Positions 33,870 through 44,252 of a DNA stretch of 64,000 nucleotides are shown one piece after another. The position numbers and the translations under genes are program-made. A model generated the notes under the pieces. The model made no database searches and was not told the DNA's origin. It worked only from the letters and a program-made list of their open reading frames with translations. The DNA is from Trichosporon coremiiforme (taxonomy: Eukaryota; Basidiomycota; Tremellomycetes; Trichosporonales; Trichosporonaceae), in NCBI GenBank assembly GCA_039545355.1, contig BCJJ01000008.1, positions 1,599,004-1,663,003 on the forward strand. Reading direction: 5' to 3'. Within the stretch, counting starts at the first letter, position 1. Each line of letters opens with the position of its first letter.

Positions 33870-35788
33870 GTATCATGCGTCAGCTTGCTGCCCGGGTACT
33901 TAGCCAACTGTACCCATCATCCAGATCACCGGAGCGAGCAGATCACCAGCGGCAGCAGAATCAAGCCAGTACCCTTGCTGAGGATTCCATGTGCGGCGAA
34001 AACAGTGCCGGCCACGCGGTGTACTACACAGGCGCGGGGTAAGGTGCTGGGGCGTCCGGTTCATTTGGGCGTGCACGGTGTGGCGAGGACACCGAAGTTC
34101 CCGGTCTAGGTGATGCGCAGAATCTCTTGCTGGTCTGTCGGAGGGCTGGGTTACAACGATTGTGATTGAGATTACGTTCCTTGAACCTAGACCACAGACG
34201 CGACGGAGGTATACGCCATGCTGGTCATGCCGTGGAGCACCATGCCGCGCAGCGGTCCGACGACCTGATCACCGGAAGGAGTGATGTGCGGCCGTGCTCG
34301 GATTACGTGACCCCCACAGTCTCGCCGGAAGTACACACCCAGCGGCTGGTGGGATTGCAGATGGTCTTCCTGTGGACTGGCGCTCAGCTCGGATCGATCG
34401 ATAGAGGCGAGGTGACATGTGGTGTGGGGAGAGAAGGCTGCAGTGAATTGTCACATCTGAGCATCGCGCCAGATATGGGCACATCTCCAAATATGCACGG
34501 AGCTTGTTCGTGTGAACTCGGTCACTGTGGCCAGCGACATCACAGCGTCATTCACGCTAGGAGCAACGATGATACGGATGCTTTTGCCTTCGACCAGGAC
34601 CACCCAGCGAGAGATCGATGTGGCGTTGCCCATCGCTCACACCTCTTGACTCCACTCTCACCTCATCGCTCCCCATAGCAGCAGTAATGCTTCCGCGACA
34701 CCCCGGGTCGAGTCATGATGTAAGTGACTCACGATCTCGTACTGCTTGCCTACTGTGGTGTTGAAGGAACAGACGACACATGCGATGAGCAAGGGGGGGG
34801 GGGGGTGTGGTCATCGCCGTGCTGGGTCACGTCATCCGCCACCATTCTGGCCGGGCGTTCGAAAACTGAGCAAGTGCTAATGCTCGTGATCGTCGCCTTA
34901 GTGCTGCAAATACCTCTGCCATGTGCTTTGGGCGTCATATTCCCCAACCTTAATCTCTCCTCTCGCATGTACCGTAAGGGGAGCTCGTGTCGGGATCGGA
35001 GCAATCTGATGTCCGCAGAGGGAACACGCACTCTTGAGATCAGATCCAGCAAAGCCACTCGAGTTTAACGTGGGCCAGGGAATCACGCCAACCAGGGTCT
35101 AATGGGATATTCTGACCCCGAGGGGTCGCATTACAAAGCCGGACTTAGGAGAATAAAGGATTTATAATGGGCTTCCTCGAAGGGACGGCGGGACCAAAAA
35201 AAGTTGAAAGTGCCCAGCCCGGCCCAGCCCAGCGGTGCACGCGCCGATTCAGCACGCGATGTCGCCATTGCAGCGCCTGTTGCCACCATCAGCCAAGTGC
35301 CTATGTCGCCATGCAGTAGTGTTGGAGTCATGATGCGTCGATGCGAGCGGTTTGAGAGTACATAAGCGCCTGGGCTGTGCTCAACAATGGCCCACGTCCA
35401 TCACATACAGCATCGCACTTCGTCACCCAACGACGACGCCTACTAAAAACCCAAACGATAAAAGCGCTGAAAAACGAAAATAAACCAAGCCAGGCTCACC
35501 CGCGACCCTGCCCTCTGCCCTTTGAGCCGCGTGCCTGCGTAACTCCAGATCCCCGGCACGATCCCCGGTCCACCTAGACTGCCCTGCCCATCACCCGGCC
35601 CTGCCTCGCCGCCGCCCCCGTCGATCCCTTAGCGAGTGGCATTTGCCAACCTCGATTGAGCACACCACCGCCCAGACGATCGCGTCCAGAAACGCGTGCA
35701 GCTTAAATCCGCATCGCCTGCAATTTTCTTCACGAAAACCTTTACTGCTTTCATCAGCACAACTTTTGCCACACCATAGTCTAGCGCA
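33870..35788. other. Intergenic region with a 13-G run
   Basis: No gene recognised. A homopolymer of 13 G lies at 34793-34805. The right end is the leader of the UPF0643-like gene. Open frames on both strands lack motifs. Confidence 0.4.
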
Positions 35789-36703
35789 ATGGCCGCAACC
35801 GTCAGCCCCTTATCTCCCCCCGCCGAGTTCCCTCGGGAACGCCGCCCGTCTCCCCGTCGCGGCCGCTCGAGCGTGCCCCCGTTTGAGCGCCGGCGCTCAT
35901 CGAGCGCGACGCCGATCGATATCCCCGGCTCTTCGTCTTCTCGCTCATCCTCGCGCTCGTCGCGGGGCCGCGACGCTTCGCCAAAGTCACTCCCGAACCT
36001 GAACGACATAACGCGCTCGCCTCATGGGCTGAGTAATCTCCCCGCCGTAGCTGGTCGGCGGATCAGTGCCACGTCGCTCGCCGCGCCTTTGTTCCAGGCG
36101 CACCACCAGCCCCCTCCGGCTCAGGCGCCGCCGAACGAGGACCCGATTCTGTATCTCCCGCCGCTGATGAGTCGGCTCCCGCACGAGCAGTTCGACGAGG
36201 ACGACTTTAACACGCGCCTGCCCGACATCGATCCGGCGAGTCTGGTGCTGCACCAGGCGCTGCACTACTTCCGCCCGCTTAACGCGCACTACGCGAGCTC
36301 GAGCTATCCGCTTGCGTTCAACTGGCACGAGCTCGGGCTCCCCGAAGAAGAGGAGAGGGAGTGGTACGCTGTTGTCTTCCGCTCCCGCCGGAAAAAGGAG
36401 AGTGAGAGCCTGTCGCTGTATGCCGCCGACCGCGCCGCGCACGCCGAGGCTGTCCGTAATGGAGGACTCGTCATGTACTGGTACGGCGTCCCTGATTCCA
36501 CGGGACTCAACCTCGCGACTTGCATCTGGCAGTCGAGGCGGCACGCCGTAAACGCGATCAGCGGGCCGAAACACATCCTTGCCATGAAGCAGGCGGCGGG
36601 CGCTTACGAGACGTACGAGCTTGAGCGTTGGGTTGTGCGCAAGTCCAAGGGACGAAAGCACCTCGAGCTTGAGAAATGGACCGGGGGCGATGTCGGATGG
36701 TAG
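35789..36703 (+). CDS. UPF0643-like protein
   Basis: Intronless, 304 residues. The first ~110 residues are Ser/Pro/Arg-rich and disordered (RRPSPRRGRSS, GSSSSRSSSRSSRG). The folded part starts near EDPILYLPPLMSRLPHEQF and includes LVLHQALHYFRPLNAHYASS, WYAVVFRSRRK, LYAADRAAHAEAV, GGLVMYWYGVPDSTGLNLAT and CIWQSRRHAVNA. A closing block GPKHILAMKQAAGAYETYEL runs into ERWVV. This order matches the fungal UPF0643 family, whose function is unknown. There is no signal peptide or membrane segment. Confidence 0.8.
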   Translation: MAATVSPLSPPAEFPRERRPSPRRGRSSVPPFERRRSSSATPIDIPGSSSSRSSSRSSRGRDASPKSLPNLNDITRSPHGLSNLPAVAGRRISATSLAAPLFQAHHQPPPAQAPPNEDPILYLPPLMSRLPHEQFDEDDFNTRLPDIDPASLVLHQALHYFRPLNAHYASSSYPLAFNWHELGLPEEEEREWYAVVFRSRRKKESESLSLYAADRAAHAEAVRNGGLVMYWYGVPDSTGLNLATCIWQSRRHAVNAISGPKHILAMKQAAGAYETYELERWVVRKSKGRKHLELEKWTGGDVGW

Positions 36704-37159
36704 TTTCCCCATCGCGTTCGCTCTCGACTCGTAATTATAGCCTGTAGCCATTAGATAGTGTGCATGTATGTCAGAATCTGTTCATTAGAATCTGGGGCGT
36801 GAGCAACAGTCAGTTTGAGGGAAACAGTCACCGTCGATTGTGAAAGACGGGAGAAGAAGGTTTGCTGACTGTCTGGCGAAGATGGGGACCGAATCGACGT
36901 TCGACCTTGGTGATTCCTATGTCGCGGCCAGGCTCTAAGGACCTATCTCCATTTGTCGTGCCGACCTCTTGTTTTCTGATGGAGTGCTGTGCTTTTCCAA
37001 GTCCGCCAGTCGATCCCATTTCTCTTCACCATCGCTGTGCTTCCGTGGGCGGTGAAGTCGAGATGCTGCCTGCCGTATGTCGTCGTCCTTGAGCCCATAT
37101 ACAATACAAATGCATCGCGAAAACCGTTCGTTCCGTGTGAACCGAGTGAACAAAGAACA
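36704..37159. other. Convergent intergenic region
   Basis: 3' regions of the UPF0643-like gene (plus) and the Sec61 gamma gene (minus). Nothing else seen. Confidence 0.45.
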
Positions 37160-37710
37160 TTACGCTCCTCCGCTGTGGACTGTCAGCTTAAAGCTGAAGA
37201 AGTAGTAAGCTGTACGCACACAAGAATGTTGTTGATAGGAAGGTGGACGACCTTGACAATGTATCCGATGAAGCCCATCACGAGGAATCCGACGCCAACG
37301 GCACGGCACAGCTGGATGTACTCGGCCTTCGAGGGCTTCGTGCACCGGTTGAGGAACTGCGGGTCAGCTAGACTGAACTCGGCGAGCTGCGAGATGCGCT
37401 TGCGGTGCAGTTCGATGCCGTCGTCCTGCGGCCCAGCAACGCTAGCGCTCTTCCTTTGCCCATGCTGCGATGACTACCAACGGGCGAGCATCAGCATAGC
37501 CTTTCAGCTGCTGAAAGCCGCATGATAGAGTCGCAACGCAAGGTCCAGGCGAGCAACAGAGGATTATCGAAAGTCGCGCGATCCCGATTCAAATGGCGCA
37601 CACGAGCCGCCGCGCTTCGCCGATGCACGTCGCAGGTTGATACTCACGTGGGTGCCCTCCTTGATGAAGGCCTGGGGAATCTCGACGAGCTCCTTGATGC
37701 TGTCCGACAT
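37160..37710 (-). CDS. SSS1: Sec61 gamma subunit of the ER translocon
   Basis: Small tail-anchored subunit of the Sec61 protein-conducting channel in the ER. Minus-strand exons 37710-37648, 37356-37220 and 37172-37160 give 70 residues, the usual size. Exon 1 is MSDSIKELVEIPQAFIKEGTH and exon 2 starts FLNRCTKPSKAEYIQLCRAV. It continues GVGFLVMGFIGYIVKVVHLP and INNILV; a 13-base last exon adds GGA and the stop. These are the invariant features of Sec61 gamma/SecE (RCxKP, MGFIG, PINNI). The first intron is long for this window (291 bases). A 13-base terminal exon makes the gene easy to miss. Confidence 0.95.
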
Positions 37711-38039
37711 GGTTGATGGGGTATCTGGAGAAAAATAACAGTCTTAGACGAGCTCACCCGGACTCGACACGCACCACTCGACATTGCCGTGCCAGCGAGC
37801 CGGTCCAGGGCGGTTGCATGGTTGCGGGACGTGGCGCCGTACGGCGCATGCGTGTAGCTTCAAACGTCCGCCCACTTAACGACGTGTCAGTGACCATACC
37901 GTGGGATAGTCAGCAGTGCAGCCGTGGGAAAGCCAGGGCTCGACCTCCACCTGGTGAGTCCGCAATGTTGTCGACGCGCCCCTAAGTGAGGACTGAGGAC
38001 TCGCTGCGCTCATGTCGTCATTGCTCTGACCACCTCATC
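37711..38039. other. Divergent promoter region SSS1 / CPD1
   Basis: 329 bases between two divergent start codons. No motif singled out. Confidence 0.4.
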
Positions 38040-38718
38040 ATGTTCGGACAGAACAAACCAAGGAGTGAGTCCCAGCTGGACCTCTCCGACACTCCAGCTG
38101 ACTCGCAGGCTACGCCATCTGGGCGATCCCGGACAAAGACGACGAACGCGCTCTGCACAAGGTAATGGGCGCGGTCGGCGCCACCTTCCCTCCCCACGTC
38201 ACCATTCTGCGTCCCTCCGGCTCCCTCTCCTCCGACCCGGAACGCATGATCGATCTAGTCCACCGCGCAATGGATGCGACGATGCTGCAGCGTGCGGTCG
38301 CTGAGCCAGAAGTTGGTGGCGAGGGCGGGAGCAAGGTAAGCTGTCATTACCACGCTAGGCAACTGACACGCAGGGCGGCATGGAACTCCTTCTCTTGGCA
38401 CCACAGCCGGCCGACAACCCCATGAACGAGCACGACACGCAGGCGGTTCTCTGCCCCGTCGACCCGCGCAGCGCTGCCTCCCTTGTTGCTATGCGCACGG
38501 CGCTCTGCCAGATCAGCGGCGATGAGGCGCTGCCGTATGCGCCTCACTTGACGCTGCTGTACGGTGACCTGCCCCAGCAGCAGCGCCAGGCTGCGGCGGC
38601 TGCGGCGGCCAGCGCGCTCGAGTGGCCCCGCTCCGTTACTGTTTCCGAGGTCGCGGTCGCTGCTACGGACGGCACTCCGAACAGCTGGGAAATCGTCTCG
38701 CGCATCAGGCTGCAGTGA
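38040..38718 (+). CDS. CPD1: 2',3'-cyclic-nucleotide phosphodiesterase, 2H family
   Basis: Predicted cyclic phosphodiesterase opening 2',3'-cyclic phosphates such as ADP-ribose 1'',2''-cyclic phosphate from tRNA splicing. Exons 38040-38064, 38109-38335 and 38374-38718 give 198 residues. The two catalytic HxT motifs of the 2H phosphoesterase superfamily are both present: HVTIL in FPPHVTILRPSG (about residue 38) and HLTLL in APHLTLLYGD (about 135). The N-terminal strand SYAIWAIPDKDDERALHKVM is typical. Length and motif spacing fit fungal Cpd1. Convergent with the MerB-like gene, 111 bases apart. Confidence 0.85.
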
Positions 38719-38829
38719 CGAAACGTGTGTCGGCGTGAGTTATAGGAATAGACTAAGAAATACAGTGTGTACATGTTGAGACGACGGAGATGTATCTTGT
38801 TAAGTGTCCGAAGGCGGTGACTACGTCGC

Positions 38830-39675
38830 CTAGCGCAGCATGCGATAACGTTCCCAGCCTTCTGGCTTCGGTCGTATCCTCCAGAAATCCCCTTTCAGCC
38901 CCAGCTTGTCGAGCAGCGCCTGTCTTTCTCTCTCACTATTCCGTTCGTTCTTAGGAGACCAGTCCTTCGCGAGGTGCCACAGCGCGTCGACACCCATGAC
39001 TCCTCCCTTCCTCCTCCCGACGCGCTGGCACCAGACATCGACGCACTTCGCATGACAGAACAGTCTCTGCCAGCAGCACCACTCCGCGACCGCCACCCCC
39101 GACCCCATGCCGAAGAGGAAGTGCGCGACGGGTAGTTCTCGTAAATCGCATGCCGTGGCGCTCGGCGGCCGGCCTGTCTCTATATCGAGTGACAGCGCCC
39201 CTGCAGCCCACCAATGCTTCGTGTGTCCCGTGACACTGAACGCGAGATTGACCCCGGCGAAGGGCGGGTAGCACAGCACAACCACCTTGTCGCCCTCGAA
39301 ATCCTCCCCCGTTTCACCCTCGCCCTCGTACGCGTGCGCGTCCTCGAAGTCGTCCCAGTACCGGCCCCACTTGGCGTAGTCATCGTACCATTCGTCATCC
39401 AGCTCTAGCACGCCCCGACGATGCAGCGCCAGCAACGCGCTCCGCACCTGTTCAACACTGAGGGATTGCTGGGGCGCTTTCCGGGTCCTGCGCAGAATGG
39501 CTGGTATCGTTGGCAGACGGCCTTCAGAGAACAGCGAGGCAAGGATCCGGTCGACGGCGCGCGTTTCGGTCTCGGTTGCTTCGATCAGGAGCGGGCGTCG
39601 CGTAGAGGGGGCGGGGGCGGGGCGCGGGAAGGTGTACTGGTTCCGGCGATGGCGGGGGCGGAGGGCGAGGCTCAT
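38830..39675 (-). CDS. MerB-like (alkylmercury lyase fold) protein
   Basis: 281 residues, intronless, first ATG at 39675. The N-terminal third resembles a winged-helix unit: VDRILASLFSEGRLPTIPAI then EQVRSALLALHRRGVLELDD. The C-terminal part has YPPFAGVNLAFSVTGHTKHW, WAAGALSLDIETG and WCCWQRLFCHAKCVDVWCQR, ending in a VMGVDALWHLAKDW block. This resembles the order in organomercurial lyase MerB (AWCALD, then C..VHFF....W, then VLSVEEA.LA). The Cys expected in the AWCALD position is Ala/Gly here, so cleavage of carbon-mercury bonds is doubtful. The family assignment is by eye and tentative. There is no signal peptide. Confidence 0.55.
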   Translation of the reverse strand: MSLALRPRHRRNQYTFPRPAPAPSTRRPLLIEATETETRAVDRILASLFSEGRLPTIPAILRRTRKAPQQSLSVEQVRSALLALHRRGVLELDDEWYDDYAKWGRYWDDFEDAHAYEGEGETGEDFEGDKVVVLCYPPFAGVNLAFSVTGHTKHWWAAGALSLDIETGRPPSATACDLRELPVAHFLFGMGSGVAVAEWCCWQRLFCHAKCVDVWCQRVGRRKGGVMGVDALWHLAKDWSPKNERNSERERQALLDKLGLKGDFWRIRPKPEGWERYRMLR

Positions 39676-40472
39676 CCTGGCTCTGGTGGAGGATGGCCAG
39701 ATGGCAGGTTGAGATTGCACAACGTCAGAACTCGTACCGACGCAGCGATGTGAGCATCATTGCCCTTGATGTGTCAGGAAGCATGGCGGCCGTAGTGCTC
39801 GGAGCGCAGTCGCCATCGCAGGCCCCGGGGAGGAGTGTGCCAACCGCTCGGCGGTATTGAGGTAGTCGTTACCCAAGTCTGAGACAGATTATGTGCACCG
39901 TCGTGCGACTGCTGGCACTCGGGTGTGCCTGGCTGTCTCCATAGGCATGATCTAAGGTGTGGTCGAGTGGCGGAGTCGAAACGAAATTGGAGAAATTAGG
40001 CAGGCCGCACCAAGCAATCAACGCCTTGCGACCTAGCACCATGCATTGCTCGCCAGCGTCCGTTGCTATCCTTAAGGTTCTGGCACGCCTGTTATCCGTT
40101 CATGTGCAGCGCTTTCTCGCTGCTGGATCATCAGAGCAAGGACGATTCCGAGGCGCAACCATCTCTTTCCAAGGGTGCACCTGCAATGTCAATGCACCGC
40201 GACTACAGCAATCCGGTGCCACTGTCTGGAAGTTGTGCATGACTTTGATCGGAATCGGTGCATGACGAGACTCACAGAGCGCCGACAACGTCGTCGTACC
40301 GCCAGAGCGCGCCATACGTCACTCTCACCAGATCCACATAATCCGCAACCACCTCCACCGGGCGTATCCGAAAGTCGGGTCCGGCAGGTGACCGACTCAT
40401 CTCACATCAACACTCACCTCACATCTCGCATCAACACGCTACCTCCATACTCACCATATAACATCCCCCATC
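39676..40472. other. Divergent intergenic region
   Basis: Promoters of the MerB-like gene (minus) and the isocitrate-lyase-family gene (plus). A CACC/CATC-rich leader lies at about 40400-40470. No gene seen. Confidence 0.4.
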
Positions 40473-41351
40473 ATGTCACCCCACCACCACCACTCCTCGC
40501 AGTGCCCAACCATGCCCACCCCCACACCGGACCAAATCGCCTCCCGCCGTCAGCGTTTCCGTCAACTGCACGAATCCGGCTGTTTCCTAATCCCGAACCC
40601 CCCTTCGGCGGGAGAGGCCACTTATCTCTCCACGCTTGGCTTCGCTGCGCTCGCCTCGACCTCCTCGGGGTACGCCTGGTCGCAGGGGCGGGCTGACAAC
40701 GCCCTCTCTTTAGAGCAGACACTGCACCATCTCCGATCCCTTGTCGTATCCACCGAATTACCAATCAACGCAGACTTCGTTGATGGGTTCGGCACGACTC
40801 CGGTCGAGGTCGAGAACGCCGTCCGACTTGCTGTCGACACGGGCGTAGCGGGCATTTCGATCGAGGACACGTACTCGACCTGCGAGGGAGCGCAGAGGGG
40901 ACGCCAGAGACCTATGAAGGAGGCTGCGGAGCGGATCAGGGCGGCCAAGAGAGCGATCCAGGAGAGCGGGGACGATGTGCTCCTCGTTGGGAGGGCTGAA
41001 AACTTCTTCGTCGGCAATCCGGACATCAACGATACGATTCAGCGCTTAAAGGCGTACGACAGGGCTGGCGCCGACTGTCTCTACGCGCCCGGGATTACGG
41101 ACCCGGAACACATTCGCGCCGTCGTCGCTGCTGTCGCGCCCAAACCTGTCAATGTGCTTGTGGGTGGTCCGAGCCAGCTGAATCTGGATGAGATTGCGAA
41201 GCTTGGCGTAAGGAGGGTAAGCGTCGGCGGGGCGCTGGCTAGGGTCGCGTGGGGCGCCGTCATGGACGCGAGCCAGAGGCTGGCAAAGGGCGATTTTGGC
41301 GGTTTGGTGGGAGTCAGCGGAGACGAGCTGAACGCGATTATGCGCAAGTAG
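40473..41351 (+). CDS. Isocitrate lyase/PEP mutase family protein
   Basis: Intronless, 292 residues from the first ATG; the ATG at 40512 (MPTPTPDQIAS) is an alternative that avoids the His-rich leader. TIM-barrel enzyme family that forms or breaks C-C or C-P bonds of oxoacids. Visible motifs: RRQRFRQLHESGCFLIPNPP, LSTLGFAALASTSSGYAWSQ, LPINADFVDGFG (metal-binding Asp), GVAGISIEDTYS, LLVGRAENFFVG, AYDRAGADCLYAPGI and VNVLVGGPSQLNLDEIAKLG. The usual catalytic K-x-C-G loop of true isocitrate lyases is absent, as in the phosphonomutase-like branch (bacterial oxaloacetate decarboxylase or carboxyphosphonoenolpyruvate-mutase-like proteins). Substrate unknown. Confidence 0.85.
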   Translation: MSPHHHHSSQCPTMPTPTPDQIASRRQRFRQLHESGCFLIPNPPSAGEATYLSTLGFAALASTSSGYAWSQGRADNALSLEQTLHHLRSLVVSTELPINADFVDGFGTTPVEVENAVRLAVDTGVAGISIEDTYSTCEGAQRGRQRPMKEAAERIRAAKRAIQESGDDVLLVGRAENFFVGNPDINDTIQRLKAYDRAGADCLYAPGITDPEHIRAVVAAVAPKPVNVLVGGPSQLNLDEIAKLGVRRVSVGGALARVAWGAVMDASQRLAKGDFGGLVGVSGDELNAIMRK

Positions 41352-41492
41352 TGTACATTATGGATCGGTGTGCTTTATATTCCCTATCTACTGCTTCATC
41401 TTCTATCTGCTATGGCTAGAACCGAACCGAAGCCCGGCTCCAGTCCCGCGTCCACTCCGCCTTCGGCGTCGCATCGGCCAGCGTCGGCCAAC

Positions 41493-43727
41493 TTACAGCT
41501 TCGCCTCGGGCTCGGCGCCACTGAGGAGCTGCTTCAGGAACGCCTCGTTGTTGGGCTCGCGGCCCAGGAACTCCTTGAGCGAGTCCATCTCCTCCCTGCT
41601 GCCGCCCGGCTTGAGGATCGAGTCGCGGTACTTCATGCCGCTGGCGGGCGACATCGGGTCGGCCCTGAAGACGGTCTCAAACATGTCGGCGGCAAACACC
41701 TGCGAGTACAGGTAGCCGTAGTAGCCGGCCTCGTAGCCGCCGGCGATGTGGCCGAAGGCGCTCTGGCCGCCGACGACCTCGCCGTCGGTCGACACGAGCG
41801 ACACCTTCTCGCGCGTCTCGCACCACAGCTTGCTCAGGTCCAGGTCCTCCTTGGACGTGTGCATTGTCATGTCGAAGATGCCGAGGAAGAGCTGGCGCAA
41901 GTTGAACAAGCCCAGGTTGGCATTCTTGCTCTTGACAATGCCCTCAATCAGGTCGTCCGGCAGGTGCTCGCCCGTCTCGTAGTGCTCCGACATCTCCTTG
42001 AGCTGCTCGGGGATGAAGCACCAGTTCTCGAGCATCTGCGAGGGGGCCTCAACAAAGTCCCTAGCAACCGAGGTGCCGTGGAAGCGCGGGATCTGCGTCT
42101 TGGAGCACAGGCCGTGGAACGCGTGACCCATCTCATGGAAGAACGTGACAACGTCGCTGTGCTTCATGAGCGCGGGGCGGTTCGGCGTCGGCTTGGCCAG
42201 GTTCGCGACCATGCACACGACCGGGTACGAGCGCTCGCCGTCCTCCTTGGTGAAGCCGGGAATCAGGCCCCACACGGCCGCGTGGCCGTATTTGTTCTCG
42301 CGCGGGAACAGGTCGAGGTACATGTAGCCGAGGAAGTCGCCGTCCTTGCCGTCTTTGTGATCCCAGACGGCGTAGCCCTGGACGTCCTCGTGCCAGAACT
42401 TGCCCTCGGGCGAGTCCTTCGGGATCGGGTAAAAGTTGACGCTGAGCAGCTTGCGGTAAATGTCGAGGATCGTCGGCACGACCTTGTTCACGGGGAAGTA
42501 CTCTTTGACCTTCTCGTCGTCGAGACCGAGCTTCTGCTCCGTCCACAGGCGGTCATAGTAGCGGTAGTCCCAGAGGTAGAGCTCGTTGTCAAACTCGAGG
42601 CCGCGCTTGGCGTGCTCTTCCTTCTTCATCTGCAGGAACACCTTCTTCTCGGCCTCGCCGATCGGCGTCAGCTTGTCCTTGAGGTCGTACAGGAAGTCGA
42701 GCGCCGTCTTCGAGTTCTTGGCCATCTTGACGTCGAGGATGAAGTCGGCGTACGTCTCAAAGCCCATGAGGTCCGCAATCTGGCGGCGGGTCTTGAGGAT
42801 CTCGTCGAGCACGGGGACGTTCGAGATGGTGCGGCCCTCGTAGCCCATGTACGCCTTGCGGCGGGTCTCGGGGACGTTCGCGTATTGGCTGGGGTCAGCT
42901 AAGCAGGACGCATCAGCTTACAAGATGGGGACGATGTCGGGCGTCTTGAAGGTGACCTTGTACTTGTCGCCCTCCTTCTCGTAGCCGTCGATGGATGCCT
43001 CGGGGACGCCGTCGAGCTCCTCGCGGGTGAAGAGCAGCGAGCCCTTCTCCTCGTTGAGGGCGCGGCGGAAGTCGACCTGGAGGTTGGAGAGCTTGGTGTT
43101 GAGCTCGAGGAGCTTCTCGCGCTTCTCGGGCTCGAGGGCGAGACCGAGGCGACGGCGGTCGCGGAGAATGCGCTCGAGGAAGCGCTTCTCCTCAGCGTTG
43201 AGCTTCTCGCCGTTCTTCTCGACATTGGCCTCGACGTCCTTGAGCGCCTTGTAGACGTCCTCACGCGCGCTCTCCTTGAGGCTAAACTCGGTCATCTTCT
43301 TCTCAGCCTCGATAGAGCTGTTGCGGATGGCGTCGTCGGGATGCACGTGCTGGAGGAAGAGCGCCGGCGAGTCGATCCAGCTGTCGTGGCCGCCGGAGAA
43401 GATCTGCGGGCGCACGCCATTCTCGAACGTGCGCTTCTCCTGGGGCAGCGCGACGAGCTCATCGGCTTGCGCCTTGTCGCTGGCGCAGACCTTGTCGATC
43501 GCCTCCGTGATCTGCTCCGGCGTGTACTGCCAGTTGGGCGGGCTGATGGGGGGCTTGGGGTCTGCGGTTAGCCAAGGAAGGCAGTAACACTCACAGGTAG
43601 CGTTGGCCATGTTGGGGAAGATGAGGGAAGAAGAGAAACGATAAAGGCGGGGTGCGAAGACGGGTATAAGAGGGATGCACGCGAGAGGAATCAGGTGTCG
43701 TGGGCGAGGAGTGATGAGCCGGGGCAT
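41493..43727 (-). CDS. PRD1: M3 family metallo-oligopeptidase (saccharolysin-like)
   Basis: Zinc oligopeptidase degrading short peptides in cytosol and mitochondria. Exons 43727-43595, 43561-42922 and 42888-41493 give 722 residues. The active site FHEMGHAFHGLCS (HExxH) is present, with the downstream EAPSQMLENW segment that supplies the third zinc ligand. The region FHGTSVARDFVEAPSQ and the C-terminal GHIAGGYEAGYYGYLYSQVF are typical of thimet oligopeptidases. The N-terminus has two in-frame ATGs. The first gives an Arg-rich presequence-like leader; the second, at 43610, starts MANATYPKPP. As I recall, yeast Prd1 has the same arrangement (an inner MANTT start), suggesting a dual location. Both introns are 33 bases. 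Confidence 0.93.
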
Positions 43728-44252
43728 ATAGACGCGGCTGTCAGTACTTGACTGGGTCCCGAGATGTAGGCTCGAGGGAGGATGGATGAGGAAAGCGAGG
43801 AAGGCGTCGTGTCAACACGCGGTGCACTCACCAGCGCTTGCGGGGCGTCACCGCTCACCGGCCTCATCCGATGACGCTGGTAGGCTCGTAGGCTCGTAGG
43901 CTCGGGCGGAACTCACGCGAGACAGCGCCTAACACACCCAGTGCGCCTTCAGGCACCGGAGTGTCCGGAACCCACGAGGCGGCGCACAGACACCGTCGCA
44001 CCATTCATGCACCCACTCGCCGTGCTCGCCGCATCGATGCAACGCTGATCACGCGCGTTGACCTTAGTCCTCCAGTTCCTAGTGCAAGTGTGCAATCGTA
44101 AGCATTCGTGCATCCTTGCATAATGACGGCGTATGAACCGGGAAGAGTTAAGACTATAAATACGATGGAGCTTGATTAAATGGGTCCTATGGCGATTTGC
44201 AGACCAAGTGAAGTGGGTATGGCGTGTGTCCGGGTATCTCGACATTGTTTTC
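43728..44252. other. Intergenic region with a short tandem repeat
   Basis: Upstream of the oligopeptidase and downstream of the PhoD-like gene. Contains three tandem copies of TAGGCTCG at 43881-43904. No gene seen. Confidence 0.45.

Noticed and set aside
41370..42902. 510-codon open frame on the plus strand
   Set aside because: It is the exact antisense of the M3 oligopeptidase. GC-rich third positions keep the reverse frame open; it has no motif of its own.
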